Both the position numbers and the translations under genes were made by a program. 24,867 nt of DNA from a virus. The notes under the pieces were generated by a model. That model was not told the DNA's origin. It did not search any database and was given only the letters and a program-made list of their open reading frames with translations. Where the stretch lies: positions 1-24,867 of IMG/VR virus record IMGVR_UViG_3300012022_000004; one strand, 5' to 3'. This document shows, one piece after another, positions 1 to 6,318 of this stretch. Within the stretch, counting starts at the first letter, position 1. Every line of letters starts with the position of its first letter.

Positions 1-672
1 CTGGCCATCGAATGACTCCTCGCCACGTGGCCGAGCAAGATAGCCACGGTCACGAGCAACACCGACGCCCTGTCCATACTTGGCAGCGATGTTCTTCTCG
101 AGATAGAACGTGTAGAACGTGAACGTCACACTGAACGTCTGGATCGCTTCACCATTGCTCCAGTCGAAGTTGACCTCCGACATGGACACCGGGTACGCCC
201 TATCCATGGTGTATTTAAGGATCTCAACAGGAGCGTCCACAGATCCTGGGTTCTCGTTGTACACGTACATGACGAGCACAGTCTCGTAGTTGGCTGGATA
301 CTGCACCTCACCATACGCTGCACCATTCAGTGGTGTGGTCTTGGCAGGGTTGCCGTGGGCTACCACGTTGCGGATCCAGTTGTCGAAGAACGCAACTGCC
401 TCGCCATTGCCATCGCAATAGAACGTGAGTGTCACGTCCGTGGTCGCGACGTCGTATGGCACCTTGCGAGCTGGACCATAGCCACGCACACGTTCTTCAG
501 CAGTGATGACCTGAGTGCCAGGCAGATTGCCAGACGAGCACAGATACGACAGGAAGCGCGTCTGTCCCTTGTACCAGGCTGGTGCGGTTGGAATAGCAGC
601 AACGAAGTGACTCGGGCGGACGAGACCGTACCCGAGTGCTTCTGCGCCGAACTTCTGAATGTCGAATGCCAT
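1..672 (-). CDS. 54: Tail tube-fold protein, probable baseplate-tail tube initiator (gp54-like; gp19 family), partial
   Basis: Translation leftward from ATG at 672 is open to the window edge (224 codons, C-terminus missing). The protein starts MAFDIQKFGAEALGYGLVRP and carries the pattern of the T4 gp19/gp54 tail-tube family: an NLPGTQV segment, a 'YGPARKVPYDV' segment, a beta strand with 'TFYCDGNGEAVAFFDNWI', and late strands ending 'QTFSVTFTFYTFYLEKN'. These proteins form the tube, or the ring on which it starts. T4 gp19 is only about 163 residues, so a product beyond 224 residues fits gp54 (about 320) better than the major tube protein. It is the third gene of a minus-strand late operon after gp4 and the gp2-like gene, 18 bases downstream of the latter, with a purine-rich ribosome site (AGGAAGAAGAGG). 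gp19 or a tube paralogue remains possible. Confidence 0.75.
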   Translation of the reverse strand, partial: MAFDIQKFGAEALGYGLVRPSHFVAAIPTAPAWYKGQTRFLSYLCSSGNLPGTQVITAEERVRGYGPARKVPYDVATTDVTLTFYCDGNGEAVAFFDNWIRNVVAHGNPAKTTPLNGAAYGEVQYPANYETVLVMYVYNENPGSVDAPVEILKYTMDRAYPVSMSEVNFDWSNGEAIQTFSVTFTFYTFYLEKNIAAKYGQGVGVARDRGYLARPRGEESFDGQ

Positions 673-690
673 GTGGCTGCCTCTTCTTCC

Positions 691-1332
691 TTACTTCTGC
701 CAGTTGTTGCCGCGATACACGCGCTTGGACTGAGTCCAGACCTCTTCCTTGGTTGCCTTCTTGAAGCGTTCCGTTGGCAGGAACAGGGCGAACTGCCACT
801 CTTCAGGATGGATCCAGATGAAGCGCGATTGCACGTGCTTGTCGAGATAGTGCTTGTAACATGGACGGAAGTACTTGTACTCAGCAGCAGCCTTGAGTGT
901 GGCATAGTTCAGCTGCATGCGAGTAGTCTCATCCATCTCCGTGTTGTTGAGATTGCCGCCCTTCAGCAGTGCATCCATGAGAAGAGCACGATGACGTGGT
1001 GGTAGGTAGTGCATGTTGATGCCATGGAAGCCGCCCTTGACCTTCTTGATGGGGAAGATGAGGGGGAACGTGTCGTAGTATGGCAGCTCCTTCTTGAGCT
1101 TAGGATCATACACGAACATCATCATGTCACCGATGCGAGGGTTGAATCGCAGGTCACGCGCCGGTCGATCGGTCAACATACGAGATGGAGCAACGCGTTG
1201 CATCGACACCTGCTGTGCACGATCACGCAGCCATGCAATGCTTCGCTTGGTACCGTTGAGTTGTTGACCCTTCTTCTCAGCCTCTGCCACGATCTTGGTG
1301 TAGAGGGTACTGACTTTGCGCTTGCTTGGCAT
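691..1332 (-). CDS. 2: gp2-like DNA end protector / head completion candidate
   Basis: A 213-residue basic protein whose ATG abuts the TAA of the gp4 gene. Its core reads 'GDMMMFVYDPK', then 'LPYYDTFPLIFPI', then 'GGFHGINMHYLPP' followed by 'RALLMDAL'. I recognise this motif series from T4-like marine and other myoviruses, where it is usually labelled DNA end protector gp2; that protein binds packaged DNA ends and blocks host RecBCD. In T4, gene 2 also lies beside gene 4, which supports the call. T4 gp2 is longer (about 274 residues), so the match is to the shorter variant. The N-terminus (about 1-60) is Lys/Arg rich, as expected for a DNA-binding virion protein. The family assignment is from memory of motifs, so the function is less certain than the presence of the gene. 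Confidence 0.62.
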   Translation of the reverse strand: MPSKRKVSTLYTKIVAEAEKKGQQLNGTKRSIAWLRDRAQQVSMQRVAPSRMLTDRPARDLRFNPRIGDMMMFVYDPKLKKELPYYDTFPLIFPIKKVKGGFHGINMHYLPPRHRALLMDALLKGGNLNNTEMDETTRMQLNYATLKAAAEYKYFRPCYKHYLDKHVQSRFIWIHPEEWQFALFLPTERFKKATKEEVWTQSKRVYRGNNWQK

Positions 1333-1779
1333 TTAACTGCCCTCCAATCCGTTGATCTGCTTCTCTGTCATGATGACGAACTGCCAGCCACGCTTCATGC
1401 AGTACTCGTTGGCTGCCTCCCACTTGGCACTGTTGACGCCCCACGTCTTGACCTCAGTGAGATAGCGACGGGTGATGCGACTAGGCTTCTTGGGAGCAGA
1501 CGTCTGACTCTTGGGCTTGACCTCGATCAGCGTGGTGACGATGGTGCCATCAGCCTGCTTGAACTGCACGATGAAGTCCAAAAAGTAGCGGTGAAATTTG
1601 TTGTCGATTGGGGAGCGATATGGTACGATCACTGTCTCTGAACCCCATGAGATCACGTCCTTGTGCTTGTCGAAGTAGTTCATACACTTCAACTCCAGCC
1701 CGGACCTGTATGTGATCTTGGTGTGGTCGCCCACGTACTTCTTGATGTTGCGAGGCTTGAATTTTCCTCGGTATGCCAT
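1333..1779 (-). CDS. 4: gp4 (gp50)-like head completion protein with TnsA-like nuclease fold
   Basis: A 148-residue protein, close to T4 gp4 (150 residues), which acts after DNA packaging to finish the head so that the tail can join. It opens 'MAYRGKFKPRN' and has 'YRSGLELKCMNYFD' (Glu29), 'RYFLDFIV' (Asp68) and 'LIEVKPK' (Glu86, Lys88). This E...D...ExK arrangement is the PD-(D/E)xK signature of the TnsA-like endonuclease domain known in the gp4 family. It is the first gene of the minus-strand late operon: the leftward late promoter at 1810-1817 gives a leader of about 25 bases. The Shine-Dalgarno sequence is weak (AAGG 11 bases before the ATG). Confidence 0.9.
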   Translation of the reverse strand: MAYRGKFKPRNIKKYVGDHTKITYRSGLELKCMNYFDKHKDVISWGSETVIVPYRSPIDNKFHRYFLDFIVQFKQADGTIVTTLIEVKPKSQTSAPKKPSRITRRYLTEVKTWGVNSAKWEAANEYCMKRGWQFVIMTEKQINGLEGS

Positions 1780-1781
1780 GC

Positions 1782-1789
1782 TATAAATA
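1782..1789 (+). promoter_or_regulatory. T4-type late promoter for gp48-gp53 operon
   Basis: TATAAATA is the exact T4 late promoter consensus (recognised by gp55-directed polymerase in T4). With the usual spacing, transcription would start near 1795, about 25 bases before the gp48 ATG. Confidence 0.85.
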
Positions 1790-1809
1790 CCTTGGTCTAT
1801 CTGATGTGA

Positions 1810-1817
1810 TATTTAGC
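1810..1817 (-). promoter_or_regulatory. T4-type late promoter (GCTAAATA) for gp4 operon
   Basis: Read leftward, the box is GCTAAATA followed by TC, matching the other late boxes of this phage. The predicted start is near 1804, about 25 bases before the gp4 ATG at 1779. It lies downstream of, and faces, the rightward late promoter at 1782-1789. Confidence 0.8.
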
Positions 1818-1819
1818 TC

Positions 1820-2950
1820 ATGCCATTCCAAGGTCCTCCATACGCTCAGAATCCTGATCCATCGACGTACAAGCCGAATCAGGGCACCAACGTCGTGTTC
1901 AGCGATGGCACGACTGCATGGCAGCGCGACAGCTGGGCAGCTGACGCTGCAGCCAACAAGAACTCGCCACCGGTTCCATACACGGATCCGATGAGTCGCA
2001 ACACACCCATCAACTCTCCCGACAACCTCCCAGCCAACCTGCGCAACGTGGGTGGCAAGAAGGGCACAGCCGGCGAAACACCCGCTGCTGTGGTCCAGGA
2101 CAAGAAGGAACAGGTCGCAGCACCAAAGAAGCTACAGTTCCCATCGTCCGACATCGACAACATGCGCTATGGCATGCAGTTCAAGTTCGTCAAGCAGTCG
2201 TACGAGAAGTACGGTGACAAGGCGAAGTTCACCAGTGACATCGCTGGTGCTCACATCTTCCTGCCACTGCCAACTTCCATCATGGAAGCGCTCAACGTCA
2301 ACTACAACATCAGCGAACTAGGCGCAGCCGGCACTCTGTTTGAGGCTGGCAACAACACCATGGACGCCCTGGTCTCAGGCAAGTTTGATGGCGCGTCTCC
2401 TGATCAGCGCAGTGCGATGGTTGAGAGCGCCGTCAAGCAGGTCATGAACGTGAGTGGCTACGTGGTGCGTCGTCTCATCTCAGGCATGAGCCAGGAGACT
2501 GGCCAGGCAGTGGACCTGAAGTATGGACAGGTGACCAACCCATACACCGTGGCAGTGTTCCAGTCCACCACACCTCGCAATCACTCCCTGACCTTCAGGC
2601 TCATCCCACGCACGCCACAGGACTCGAAAGACATCCAGGCGATCATCAACGCGTTCAAGTATCACTCTATGCCCTCAAGGCAAGCCGGTGGTGATGGCAC
2701 AGCCGGTATCTTCCTGCGCATGCCTGAGGAAGTGGAAGTGTGCTTCTACGGAACCAAATTCCTTTACAAGTTCGCTCGCTGCGTGATCCAGTCTGTCAGC
2801 GTCAACCACACCCCGTTCGGCACACCGTCCTTCTTCGCAGGATCAGACGGCGCTCCGACCGGTGTTGAACTGACCCTTGCTCTACAGGAAATCGAACAGC
2901 TCACCAAGGAATCCTATGGTGACGACCACAGCCAGTACGCAATGGTCTAA
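1820..2950 (+). CDS. 48: gp48-like baseplate tail-tube cap protein
   Basis: A 376-residue protein, near the length of T4 gp48 (364). The first 110 residues are a Pro/Asn-rich, low-complexity extension. The body matches the gp48 pattern: 'GQVTNPYTVAVFQSTTPRNH' followed by 'FRLIPRT', 'IINAFKYHSMPS', 'FLRMPEEVEVCFYG', 'KFARCVIQSVSVNHTP', and a final 'GVELTLALQEIEQLTKE'. gp48 caps the central baseplate hub and, with gp54, seeds tail-tube growth; the gp54 candidate lies just across the divergent promoter region. The start at 1820 follows late promoter TATAAATA (1782) by a short leader with no clear Shine-Dalgarno sequence. Transcription continues into gp53, 21 bases downstream. Confidence 0.88.
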   Translation: MPFQGPPYAQNPDPSTYKPNQGTNVVFSDGTTAWQRDSWAADAAANKNSPPVPYTDPMSRNTPINSPDNLPANLRNVGGKKGTAGETPAAVVQDKKEQVAAPKKLQFPSSDIDNMRYGMQFKFVKQSYEKYGDKAKFTSDIAGAHIFLPLPTSIMEALNVNYNISELGAAGTLFEAGNNTMDALVSGKFDGASPDQRSAMVESAVKQVMNVSGYVVRRLISGMSQETGQAVDLKYGQVTNPYTVAVFQSTTPRNHSLTFRLIPRTPQDSKDIQAIINAFKYHSMPSRQAGGDGTAGIFLRMPEEVEVCFYGTKFLYKFARCVIQSVSVNHTPFGTPSFFAGSDGAPTGVELTLALQEIEQLTKESYGDDHSQYAMV

Positions 2951-2971
2951 CCAACATAAGGAACCGCACCC

Positions 2972-3496
2972 ATGCGTCAGTACTTTAAGAATCATCCACT
3001 GATCACGTACAACGGACAGCAGATGCGCAATCTGCTCAGCTCCGCACAGATCACCAAGGAAGTCCTCGCCAGCACCACCAACTTCCTCCCATACCAAATC
3101 CAGGAAGGCGACACCATCACGTCCGTCGCCTTCAACTACTACGGATCAGTGGACTATGCCTGGCTCGTCCTGTTCAGCAACGATGCAACCGACATCTACA
3201 GCTTCTGGCCAAAGACCGAAGAACAGATCCAGGCATTCATCGTCAAAGAGTATGGATCAATGGATGCAGGGTACAAGTACATCCATCACTACTACCACGT
3301 CACTGATCCGACGTATCCCCCGGTGACTCCAACCACGTTTGTGTTCATGAGTGAAGCTGAGAAAGCTCAGTTCTTCCCCATGTTCCTGTATGACTACCTC
3401 ATCCGTGAGAACGAGAAGAAGCGCCATATCAACCTGATTGATAAGGTGTATGCTGCTCGTATTGCGCTTGAACTTGAGAAGAAATTGGCATCATGA
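2972..3496 (+). CDS. 53: gp53-like baseplate wedge subunit
   Basis: A 174-residue protein (T4 gp53 is 196). Residues about 41-58 form a LysM-like segment ('YQIQEGDTITSVAFNYYG'), followed by 'YAWLVLFSND' and 'DIYSFWP', the family hallmark of gp53 proteins, which clamp neighbouring wedges together around the hub. 'FFPMFLYDYLIRENEKKRHINLID' near the C-terminus also matches the family. The gene has a usable ribosome site (AAGGA 11 bases before the ATG), sits 21 bases after gp48, and its TGA overlaps the start of the next gene (ATGA at 3493). Confidence 0.88.
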   Translation: MRQYFKNHPLITYNGQQMRNLLSSAQITKEVLASTTNFLPYQIQEGDTITSVAFNYYGSVDYAWLVLFSNDATDIYSFWPKTEEQIQAFIVKEYGSMDAGYKYIHHYYHVTDPTYPPVTPTTFVFMSEAEKAQFFPMFLYDYLIRENEKKRHINLIDKVYAARIALELEKKLAS

Positions 3497-4083
3497 ATTA
3501 CGTGAGGATTTACGACGAAATTTGCACTAGTGCAGAAAAGGTCCAAAAACGGAGTGAGTGTTCGCAGAGAGGTGTCTGCCCTCGTGAAGCCGCTGGGAAG
3601 TGGTGTGGGTCGTGTCTACACGTCCACCTAATCATCCCCGCTGGTATCTGGGGATCCACGGGCGCTGATCCCGCAAAGAACACGATCTATCTCACTGCAG
3701 CGCAGCAAGTCATCGCATATGCCCTGCTCCGCAAGATCTATCCGTACTCCAAGCACATTGCTGACACCTATCGTGCACTGAAGCGTGCCCGTGGACGCAA
3801 GAAGCGCAAGATCCCATATCGTCGTAAGCCTCATAGTGCAGCTACTCGTGCGAAGATGTCAGCCTCACACAAGGGCAAGACCTTTAGTGCTGAGAGTCGT
3901 AAGCGTATGAGTGAAGCAAAGCGTGGACGTGCACTGAGTGAAGCGCATGTGCGTGCTCGTAGTGAATCGCGTAAGCGCAACAAGCGTGGCTTTAGCCCTG
4001 AGACCATCGAGAAGATGCGATTGGCAGCCAAGAACCGTAAGATGAAACCCAAAGAAAGCAACTGGAGTGTCAAGAAGAAATGA
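3493..4083 (+). CDS. Degenerate HNH homing-endonuclease-like protein with NUMOD3 repeats
   Basis: A 196-residue, very basic protein. The N-terminus 'MNYVRIYDEI' and the stretch 'LIIPAGIWGS', then 'KNTIYLTAAQQVIAYALLRKIYP', align by eye with phage HNH homing endonucleases of the 'HHIIP...NLV.LTAREHFIAH' type. However, the second His of the HH pair is Leu46, and both His of the last motif are replaced (Gln72, Tyr76); only His45 and Asn63 remain. Residues about 114-180 contain several NUMOD3-type DNA-binding repeats ('SAATRAKMSASHKGKTF', 'SAESRKRMSEAKRGRAL', and a third ending 'GFSPETIEKMRLAA'). It is inserted between gp53 and the capsid-targeted genes with ATGA overlaps at both ends. AGT and CGT codons are commoner than in its neighbours, suggesting separate origin. 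Catalysis is probably lost; DNA binding may remain. Confidence 0.7.
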   Translation: MNYVRIYDEICTSAEKVQKRSECSQRGVCPREAAGKWCGSCLHVHLIIPAGIWGSTGADPAKNTIYLTAAQQVIAYALLRKIYPYSKHIADTYRALKRARGRKKRKIPYRRKPHSAATRAKMSASHKGKTFSAESRKRMSEAKRGRALSEAHVRARSESRKRNKRGFSPETIEKMRLAAKNRKMKPKESNWSVKKK

Positions 4084-4108
4084 AGACGTATCGAGAGTTC
4101 GTGGCTGA
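4080..4108 (+). repeat. 29-bp exact direct repeat, copy 1 (encodes capsid-targeting leader)
   Basis: The first 29 bases of the gene at 4080 recur exactly at 4315-4343. Identity stops right after the codons for the leader peptide, while the remaining coding sequences are unrelated at base level. Confidence 0.95.
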
Positions 4109-4313
4109 GGCTGCGACAAAGGAACCGTCGCCGTATGCAAGTCATGAAGAGCATCATGCCTATCACGAGAAGATGTTCAAGAAGTACGACAAGCACAAGA
4201 ACGTGTCATCTGCCAGTGAGCAAGCACAACGTGCACGTCTCGCTGCTAACCACAAGAAGATGATGGACTATCATGCCGGCAAGACTGGTCCAGCCGTGGC
4301 GAAGGGAGACTGA
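4080..4313 (+). CDS. Small capsid-targeted His/Lys-rich internal head protein candidate (copy A)
   Basis: A 77-residue protein starting MKTYREFVAEA, nearly identical to the capsid-targeting sequence MKTYQEFIAEA of T4 internal proteins IPI and IPIII, which is removed by prohead protease gp21 after the Glu. The expected cut here is VAE/A after residue 10. The mature part is short, helical-looking and rich in His, Lys and Ala ('HEEHHAYHEKMFKKYDKHKN'). The start overlaps the stop of the HNH-like gene (ATGA). The first 29 bases are identical to the start of the next gene. Inference: packed in the head and perhaps injected with the DNA. The mature part is not recognised. Confidence 0.78.
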   Translation: MKTYREFVAEAATKEPSPYASHEEHHAYHEKMFKKYDKHKNVSSASEQAQRARLAANHKKMMDYHAGKTGPAVAKGD

Positions 4314-4314
4314 C

Positions 4315-4343
4315 ATGAAGACGTATCGAGAGTTCGTGGCTGA
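4315..4343 (+). repeat. 29-bp exact direct repeat, copy 2
   Basis: Second copy of the leader-coding repeat at 4080-4108, at the start of the second small capsid-targeted gene. Confidence 0.95.
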
Positions 4344-4512
4344 AGCCAATGACGCGCACAAGCATCTACTGGCTTCAGCTGAGCATGAAGAAGGCAGTCG
4401 CAAGTACCACGAGCATATGGCTGCGTATCACGGTGAGAAGGCGAAGGTCGCTATTCGCAAAGACTATCACCTTGAGCAGCAGAAGGCTCATGAAGCGGCG
4501 GCGAAGAAGTGA
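4315..4512 (+). CDS. Small capsid-targeted His/Lys-rich internal head protein candidate (copy B)
   Basis: A 65-residue protein with the same MKTYREFVAEA leader as its upstream neighbour and a predicted cut VAE/A after residue 10. The mature peptide ('NDAHKHLLASAEHEEG', 'KYHEHMAAYHGEKAK', ending 'KAHEAAAKK') is an Ala/His/Lys helix with His at roughly regular spacing. The ATG at 4315 is chosen because the targeting leader begins there and GGGAG lies 7 bases upstream; an upstream ATG at 4273 would add an unrelated extension. The gene is 1 base after the stop of copy A and is followed by a large hairpin at 4527-4566 that probably ends the late transcript. Confidence 0.78.
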   Translation: MKTYREFVAEANDAHKHLLASAEHEEGSRKYHEHMAAYHGEKAKVAIRKDYHLEQQKAHEAAAKK

Positions 4513-4526
4513 GTTGTGTGTGAGTC

Positions 4527-4566
4527 ATTGGGCACCCCCTGGGTCTACACTCAGCGGGTGCCCAAT
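4527..4566 (+). terminator. Long two-part hairpin, probable transcription end (ATTGGG class)
   Basis: ATTGGGCACCC pairs with GGGTGCCCAAT (11 bp). After a one-base mismatch on each side, an inner stem CTGGGT/ACTCAG closes a 4-base loop. No strong T-run follows (CACTTT), so it may act as an RNA processing or stability element rather than a simple intrinsic terminator. It resembles the hairpins at 12059-12095 and 14381-14414. Confidence 0.65.
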
Positions 4567-4585
4567 CACTTTCGGAGTTGCTGCT

Positions 4586-4636
4586 ATGTTCTGGTTCTTC
4601 ATCGGCGTCCTCGTCGGCTACATTCTGTTCGGCTGA
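4586..4636 (+). CDS. 16-residue single-span membrane peptide candidate
   Basis: ATG at 4586 opens a 16-codon frame, MFWFFIGVLVGYILFG, almost entirely one hydrophobic helix. GGAG lies 8 bases upstream (CGGAGTTGCTGCT). It heads a run of three tiny hydrophobic frames that follow each other with 1-base gaps or overlaps, which argues for translation. At this size chance cannot be excluded. Role unknown; possibilities include membrane stress or lysis-associated peptides. Confidence 0.4.
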   Translation: MFWFFIGVLVGYILFG

Positions 4637-4637
4637 C

Positions 4638-4724
4638 ATGACCTTCTGGCTCGTCGTCGGACTGTTCGTGCTCTGCGGAGCCGGGCTGGTCATCCTCACG
4701 CGCAACTCAGGGATGGACCCCTGA
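4638..4724 (+). CDS. 28-residue single-span membrane peptide candidate
   Basis: The frame MTFWLVVGLFVLCGAGLVIL followed by a short polar tail (TRNSGMDP) begins one base after the previous tiny gene and ends in a TGATG overlap with the next. One transmembrane helix with an N-out or N-in arrangement is all that can be predicted. Coupled spacing is the main support. Confidence 0.5.
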   Translation: MTFWLVVGLFVLCGAGLVILTRNSGMDP

Positions 4725-4801
4725 TGCTGCTCGCCCTATTCTTGCTGTTCTACATCGGCTTCCTGGTGTACCTACTCACGGGAGGCAGCGATGACCGTTG
4801 A
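4724..4801 (+). CDS. 25-residue single-span membrane peptide candidate
   Basis: The frame MLLALFLLFYIGFLVYLLTG with a charged tail (GSDDR) starts within the stop of the previous tiny gene (TGATG). Its end overlaps the next gene's start at 4791. It is hydrophobic throughout its first 19 residues. Its layout resembles the 28-residue frame at 15475-15561, which also ends in a hydrophobic helix, a 'TG' turn and an Asp-rich tail. Confidence 0.5.
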   Translation: MLLALFLLFYIGFLVYLLTGGSDDR

Positions 4802-5000
4802 AGTGATCCTCGAGACACGTCGTGTGTTCGTCATGGGACCGAAGATGCTGCGGAAGTGGCTGTTCGACTACGCTGAGAAGGGTTGGTACCCGGAAGGCTA
4901 CTCACCCGACACCGTCGACGTCTGGTACTACTGGAACTGGGAAGCCTACACTCACGGTGGCGGCTGGCTCAAAGTGTACAGGAAGACGGCGACGTGCTAA
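4791..5000 (+). CDS. Small hypothetical protein, Trp/Tyr-rich
   Basis: A 69-residue protein with an excellent ribosome site (GGGAGGCAGCG before the ATG). It contains 'LRKWLFDYAEKGWYPEGYSPDTVDVW' and several Trp and Tyr residues, suggesting a small soluble beta/alpha domain. It overlaps the preceding membrane peptide by 11 bases and the next gene's GTG by 7. Not recognised. Confidence 0.65.
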   Translation: MTVEVILETRRVFVMGPKMLRKWLFDYAEKGWYPEGYSPDTVDVWYYWNWEAYTHGGGWLKVYRKTATC

Positions 5001-5158
5001 GGCGACGCTATCGGTTCGTCCGTGACATCCTTGGCTGCGGAGTCATCACCTCAGCCTTCATCGCGCTCCTCAATGAAGCGAGCGATCTCCCACCACACAA
5101 GGTCGGCTTCATGTTCTACGTCTGGGACATGACCGACGCCACTGACAGGAAACAATGA
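4994..5158 (+). CDS. Small hypothetical protein, GTG start
   Basis: A 54-residue frame starting at GTG (4994), chosen because AGGAAG lies 8 bases upstream and the start overlaps the previous stop, the usual coupling here. The product begins with a basic stretch (MLRRRYRFVRD) followed by a moderately hydrophobic helix ('ILGCGVITSAFIALLNEA') and ends 'YVWDMTDATDRKQ'. A longer upstream extension in this frame only overlaps the preceding gene and is not preferred. Unknown function. Confidence 0.55.
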   Translation: MLRRRYRFVRDILGCGVITSAFIALLNEASDLPPHKVGFMFYVWDMTDATDRKQ

Positions 5159-5367
5159 CACATATGAGCCTTGAGAAGATTGAACGCGCCGTCGCCCTGG
5201 GGCTGGTAGGTAGCGAGGTGGAGTTCCTGAAGATGGAGCCTGCCTTGCGCGCCGCTATCCTGTCCGCCGTTGACGAAGTCGCAGCCGGTACGCTCACCAT
5301 CGCGCCTGCTCCGACTGAAGAGCAGTGGCACGTGATCCGTGACGCGGACGGCAATGTGGTCGGCTGA
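5155..5367 (+). CDS. Small hypothetical protein
   Basis: A 70-residue protein whose ATG overlaps the previous TGA (ATGA), with AGGA 6 bases upstream. It is acidic and helical ('LEKIERAVALGLVGSEVEFLKM'), ending with a strand-like 'EEQWHVIRDADGNVVG'. It closes the gene run begun at 4586. Not recognised. Confidence 0.65.
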   Translation: MTHMSLEKIERAVALGLVGSEVEFLKMEPALRAAILSAVDEVAAGTLTIAPAPTEEQWHVIRDADGNVVG

Positions 5368-5495
5368 CCGCTGATCATGGTGACTGTTAAAACGGATTGA
5401 GCCGGAGCAGTTGTCACGCTAGCTCCGGTTCGGCGGGTGGTGCTCTGCAGCTGCATTGTCCCACTCGACCCGTCATCCACCAAGAGACACCCAGG

Positions 5496-5523
5496 AAGCC
5501 TCGGTTAGCAGCCGGGGCTTTTT
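5496..5523 (+). terminator. Rho-independent terminator
   Basis: AAGCCTCGG pairs with CCGGGGCTT (9 bp, one G-T) around a 7-base loop and is followed directly by TTT. It ends the run of small genes before the next promoter. Confidence 0.8.
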
Positions 5524-5577
5524 CACACCCAACCAGCCAGGTTAGCTCGCCGTTCGTTAAGATTTCGTTAAAGTCGA

Positions 5578-5624
5578 AAAAAGTTTGTTGCACTCTCCCC
5601 TTTCTGGTTGGAATCGGTTATACT
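5578..5624 (+). promoter_or_regulatory. Probable early promoter of the 5664 gene (repeat unit 1)
   Basis: Contains AAAAAAGTTTGTTG, then CTCTCCCCTTT, and a -10-like TATACT at 5619-5624 followed by GTGCC. The same layout recurs at 6319-6367. The best -35-like match (TTGCAC) is 25 bases from the -10 in both copies, so normal sigma70 spacing is not met. Confidence 0.65.
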
Positions 5625-5663
5625 GTGCCTAACCCAACCGCAACCCAAGAAAGGAACCAAGCC

Positions 5664-6017
5664 ATGCGCGCTACCCTCGCCGAAATCCGTATCGCCTACA
5701 TCGCCACCTTCAACCAGCGCATGCCGGGTGACCTGACCTTCGTGGCGGCTGGCCAGGAAGTCTTCAACAAGCTAGGCTCGGACGCCACCAAGCGTCTCAT
5801 CAGCCGCATCCGCATGATGTTCCAGCACCAGCCGGAGCTGTCCGTTGAAGAGATGGTCGCCCTGGCCAAGGACTGGGAAGTGATGAAGAGCTTCGACGGC
5901 TACATGATCATCACCGGCACTGGCGCGGTCGTGGCTCATGACGAAACCCTCAAGGGCGCGCTGGACGAGGCTCTCGAGTTCGCCCGTGACGTCGCCGCCA
6001 AGAAGCAGGTGAACTGA
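5664..6017 (+). CDS. Hypothetical phage protein, first gene of an early-type array
   Basis: A 117-residue protein started at ATG 5664 behind AAAGGA and the promoter at 5578-5624; the same frame is open further upstream, but that part lies in the promoter and terminator and is not coding. It is mostly helical, with 'SVEEMVALAKDWEVMKSFDGYMII' and a C-terminal Lys-rich helix. Three bases separate it from the next gene. Not recognised. Confidence 0.75.
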   Translation: MRATLAEIRIAYIATFNQRMPGDLTFVAAGQEVFNKLGSDATKRLISRIRMMFQHQPELSVEEMVALAKDWEVMKSFDGYMIITGTGAVVAHDETLKGALDEALEFARDVAAKKQVN

Positions 6018-6020
6018 GCC

Positions 6021-6299
6021 ATGAGCCACTCCACTCGCAAGCCCAAGAGCACCGTGCCGAGCATGTTCGTGGTCCTGGCAGGCTACTACGCTCTCACCGG
6101 ACAACACGCCACTACCAAGCAGGGGTTCGCCGAGCTGCACCAGTACAATAAGGACGTGATGGGCGATGAGCGTCTCAGCAGCCTCTACGCCCGTGCCCGC
6201 GCTGTGCAGCTGCAGTGGGGTGAGATGTCCTACTCCGAGGTGGGAGAGTGCATCCGAATTGAAGGCTACACCTACGGGTGTGAACGTAAGGGGTTGTAA
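6021..6299 (+). CDS. Hypothetical phage protein
   Basis: A 92-residue protein 3 bases after the previous stop. The basic N-terminus (MSHSTRKPKS) is followed by helices; 'LYARARAVQLQWGEMSYSEV' is the most regular. It is followed by a gap of about 100 bases holding the second copy of the early-type promoter. Unknown function. Confidence 0.7.
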   Translation: MSHSTRKPKSTVPSMFVVLAGYYALTGQHATTKQGFAELHQYNKDVMGDERLSSLYARARAVQLQWGEMSYSEVGECIRIEGYTYGCERKGL

Positions 6300-6318
6300 G
6301 CCGGTACGGAGAAGTCTT

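Larger units (their letters stand above)
5368..5663. other. 296-base non-coding region: hairpin, terminator, promoter
   Basis: No convincing gene. It holds a hairpin (CCGGAGC 5402-5408 pairing with GCTCCGG 5422-5428), a rho-independent terminator at 5496-5523 and the promoter of the next gene array around 5578-5624. A small RNA between the hairpin and the terminator is possible but unproven. Confidence 0.6.

Noticed and set aside
204-213. CTTAAATAC read leftward inside the gp54-like gene
   Set aside because: Resembles the late box but lies mid-gene with no following start codon in a useful position; chance match likely.
355-1641. Long plus-strand open frames opposite the gp4, gp2-like and gp54 genes
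   Set aside because: They are antisense to well-recognised proteins, show no ribosome sites or motifs, and arise from the GC-biased codon pattern.
5397-5663. N-terminal extension of the 5664 gene
   Set aside because: The frame is open through a terminator and promoter, and the encoded residues look random; ATG 5664 has the ribosome site.
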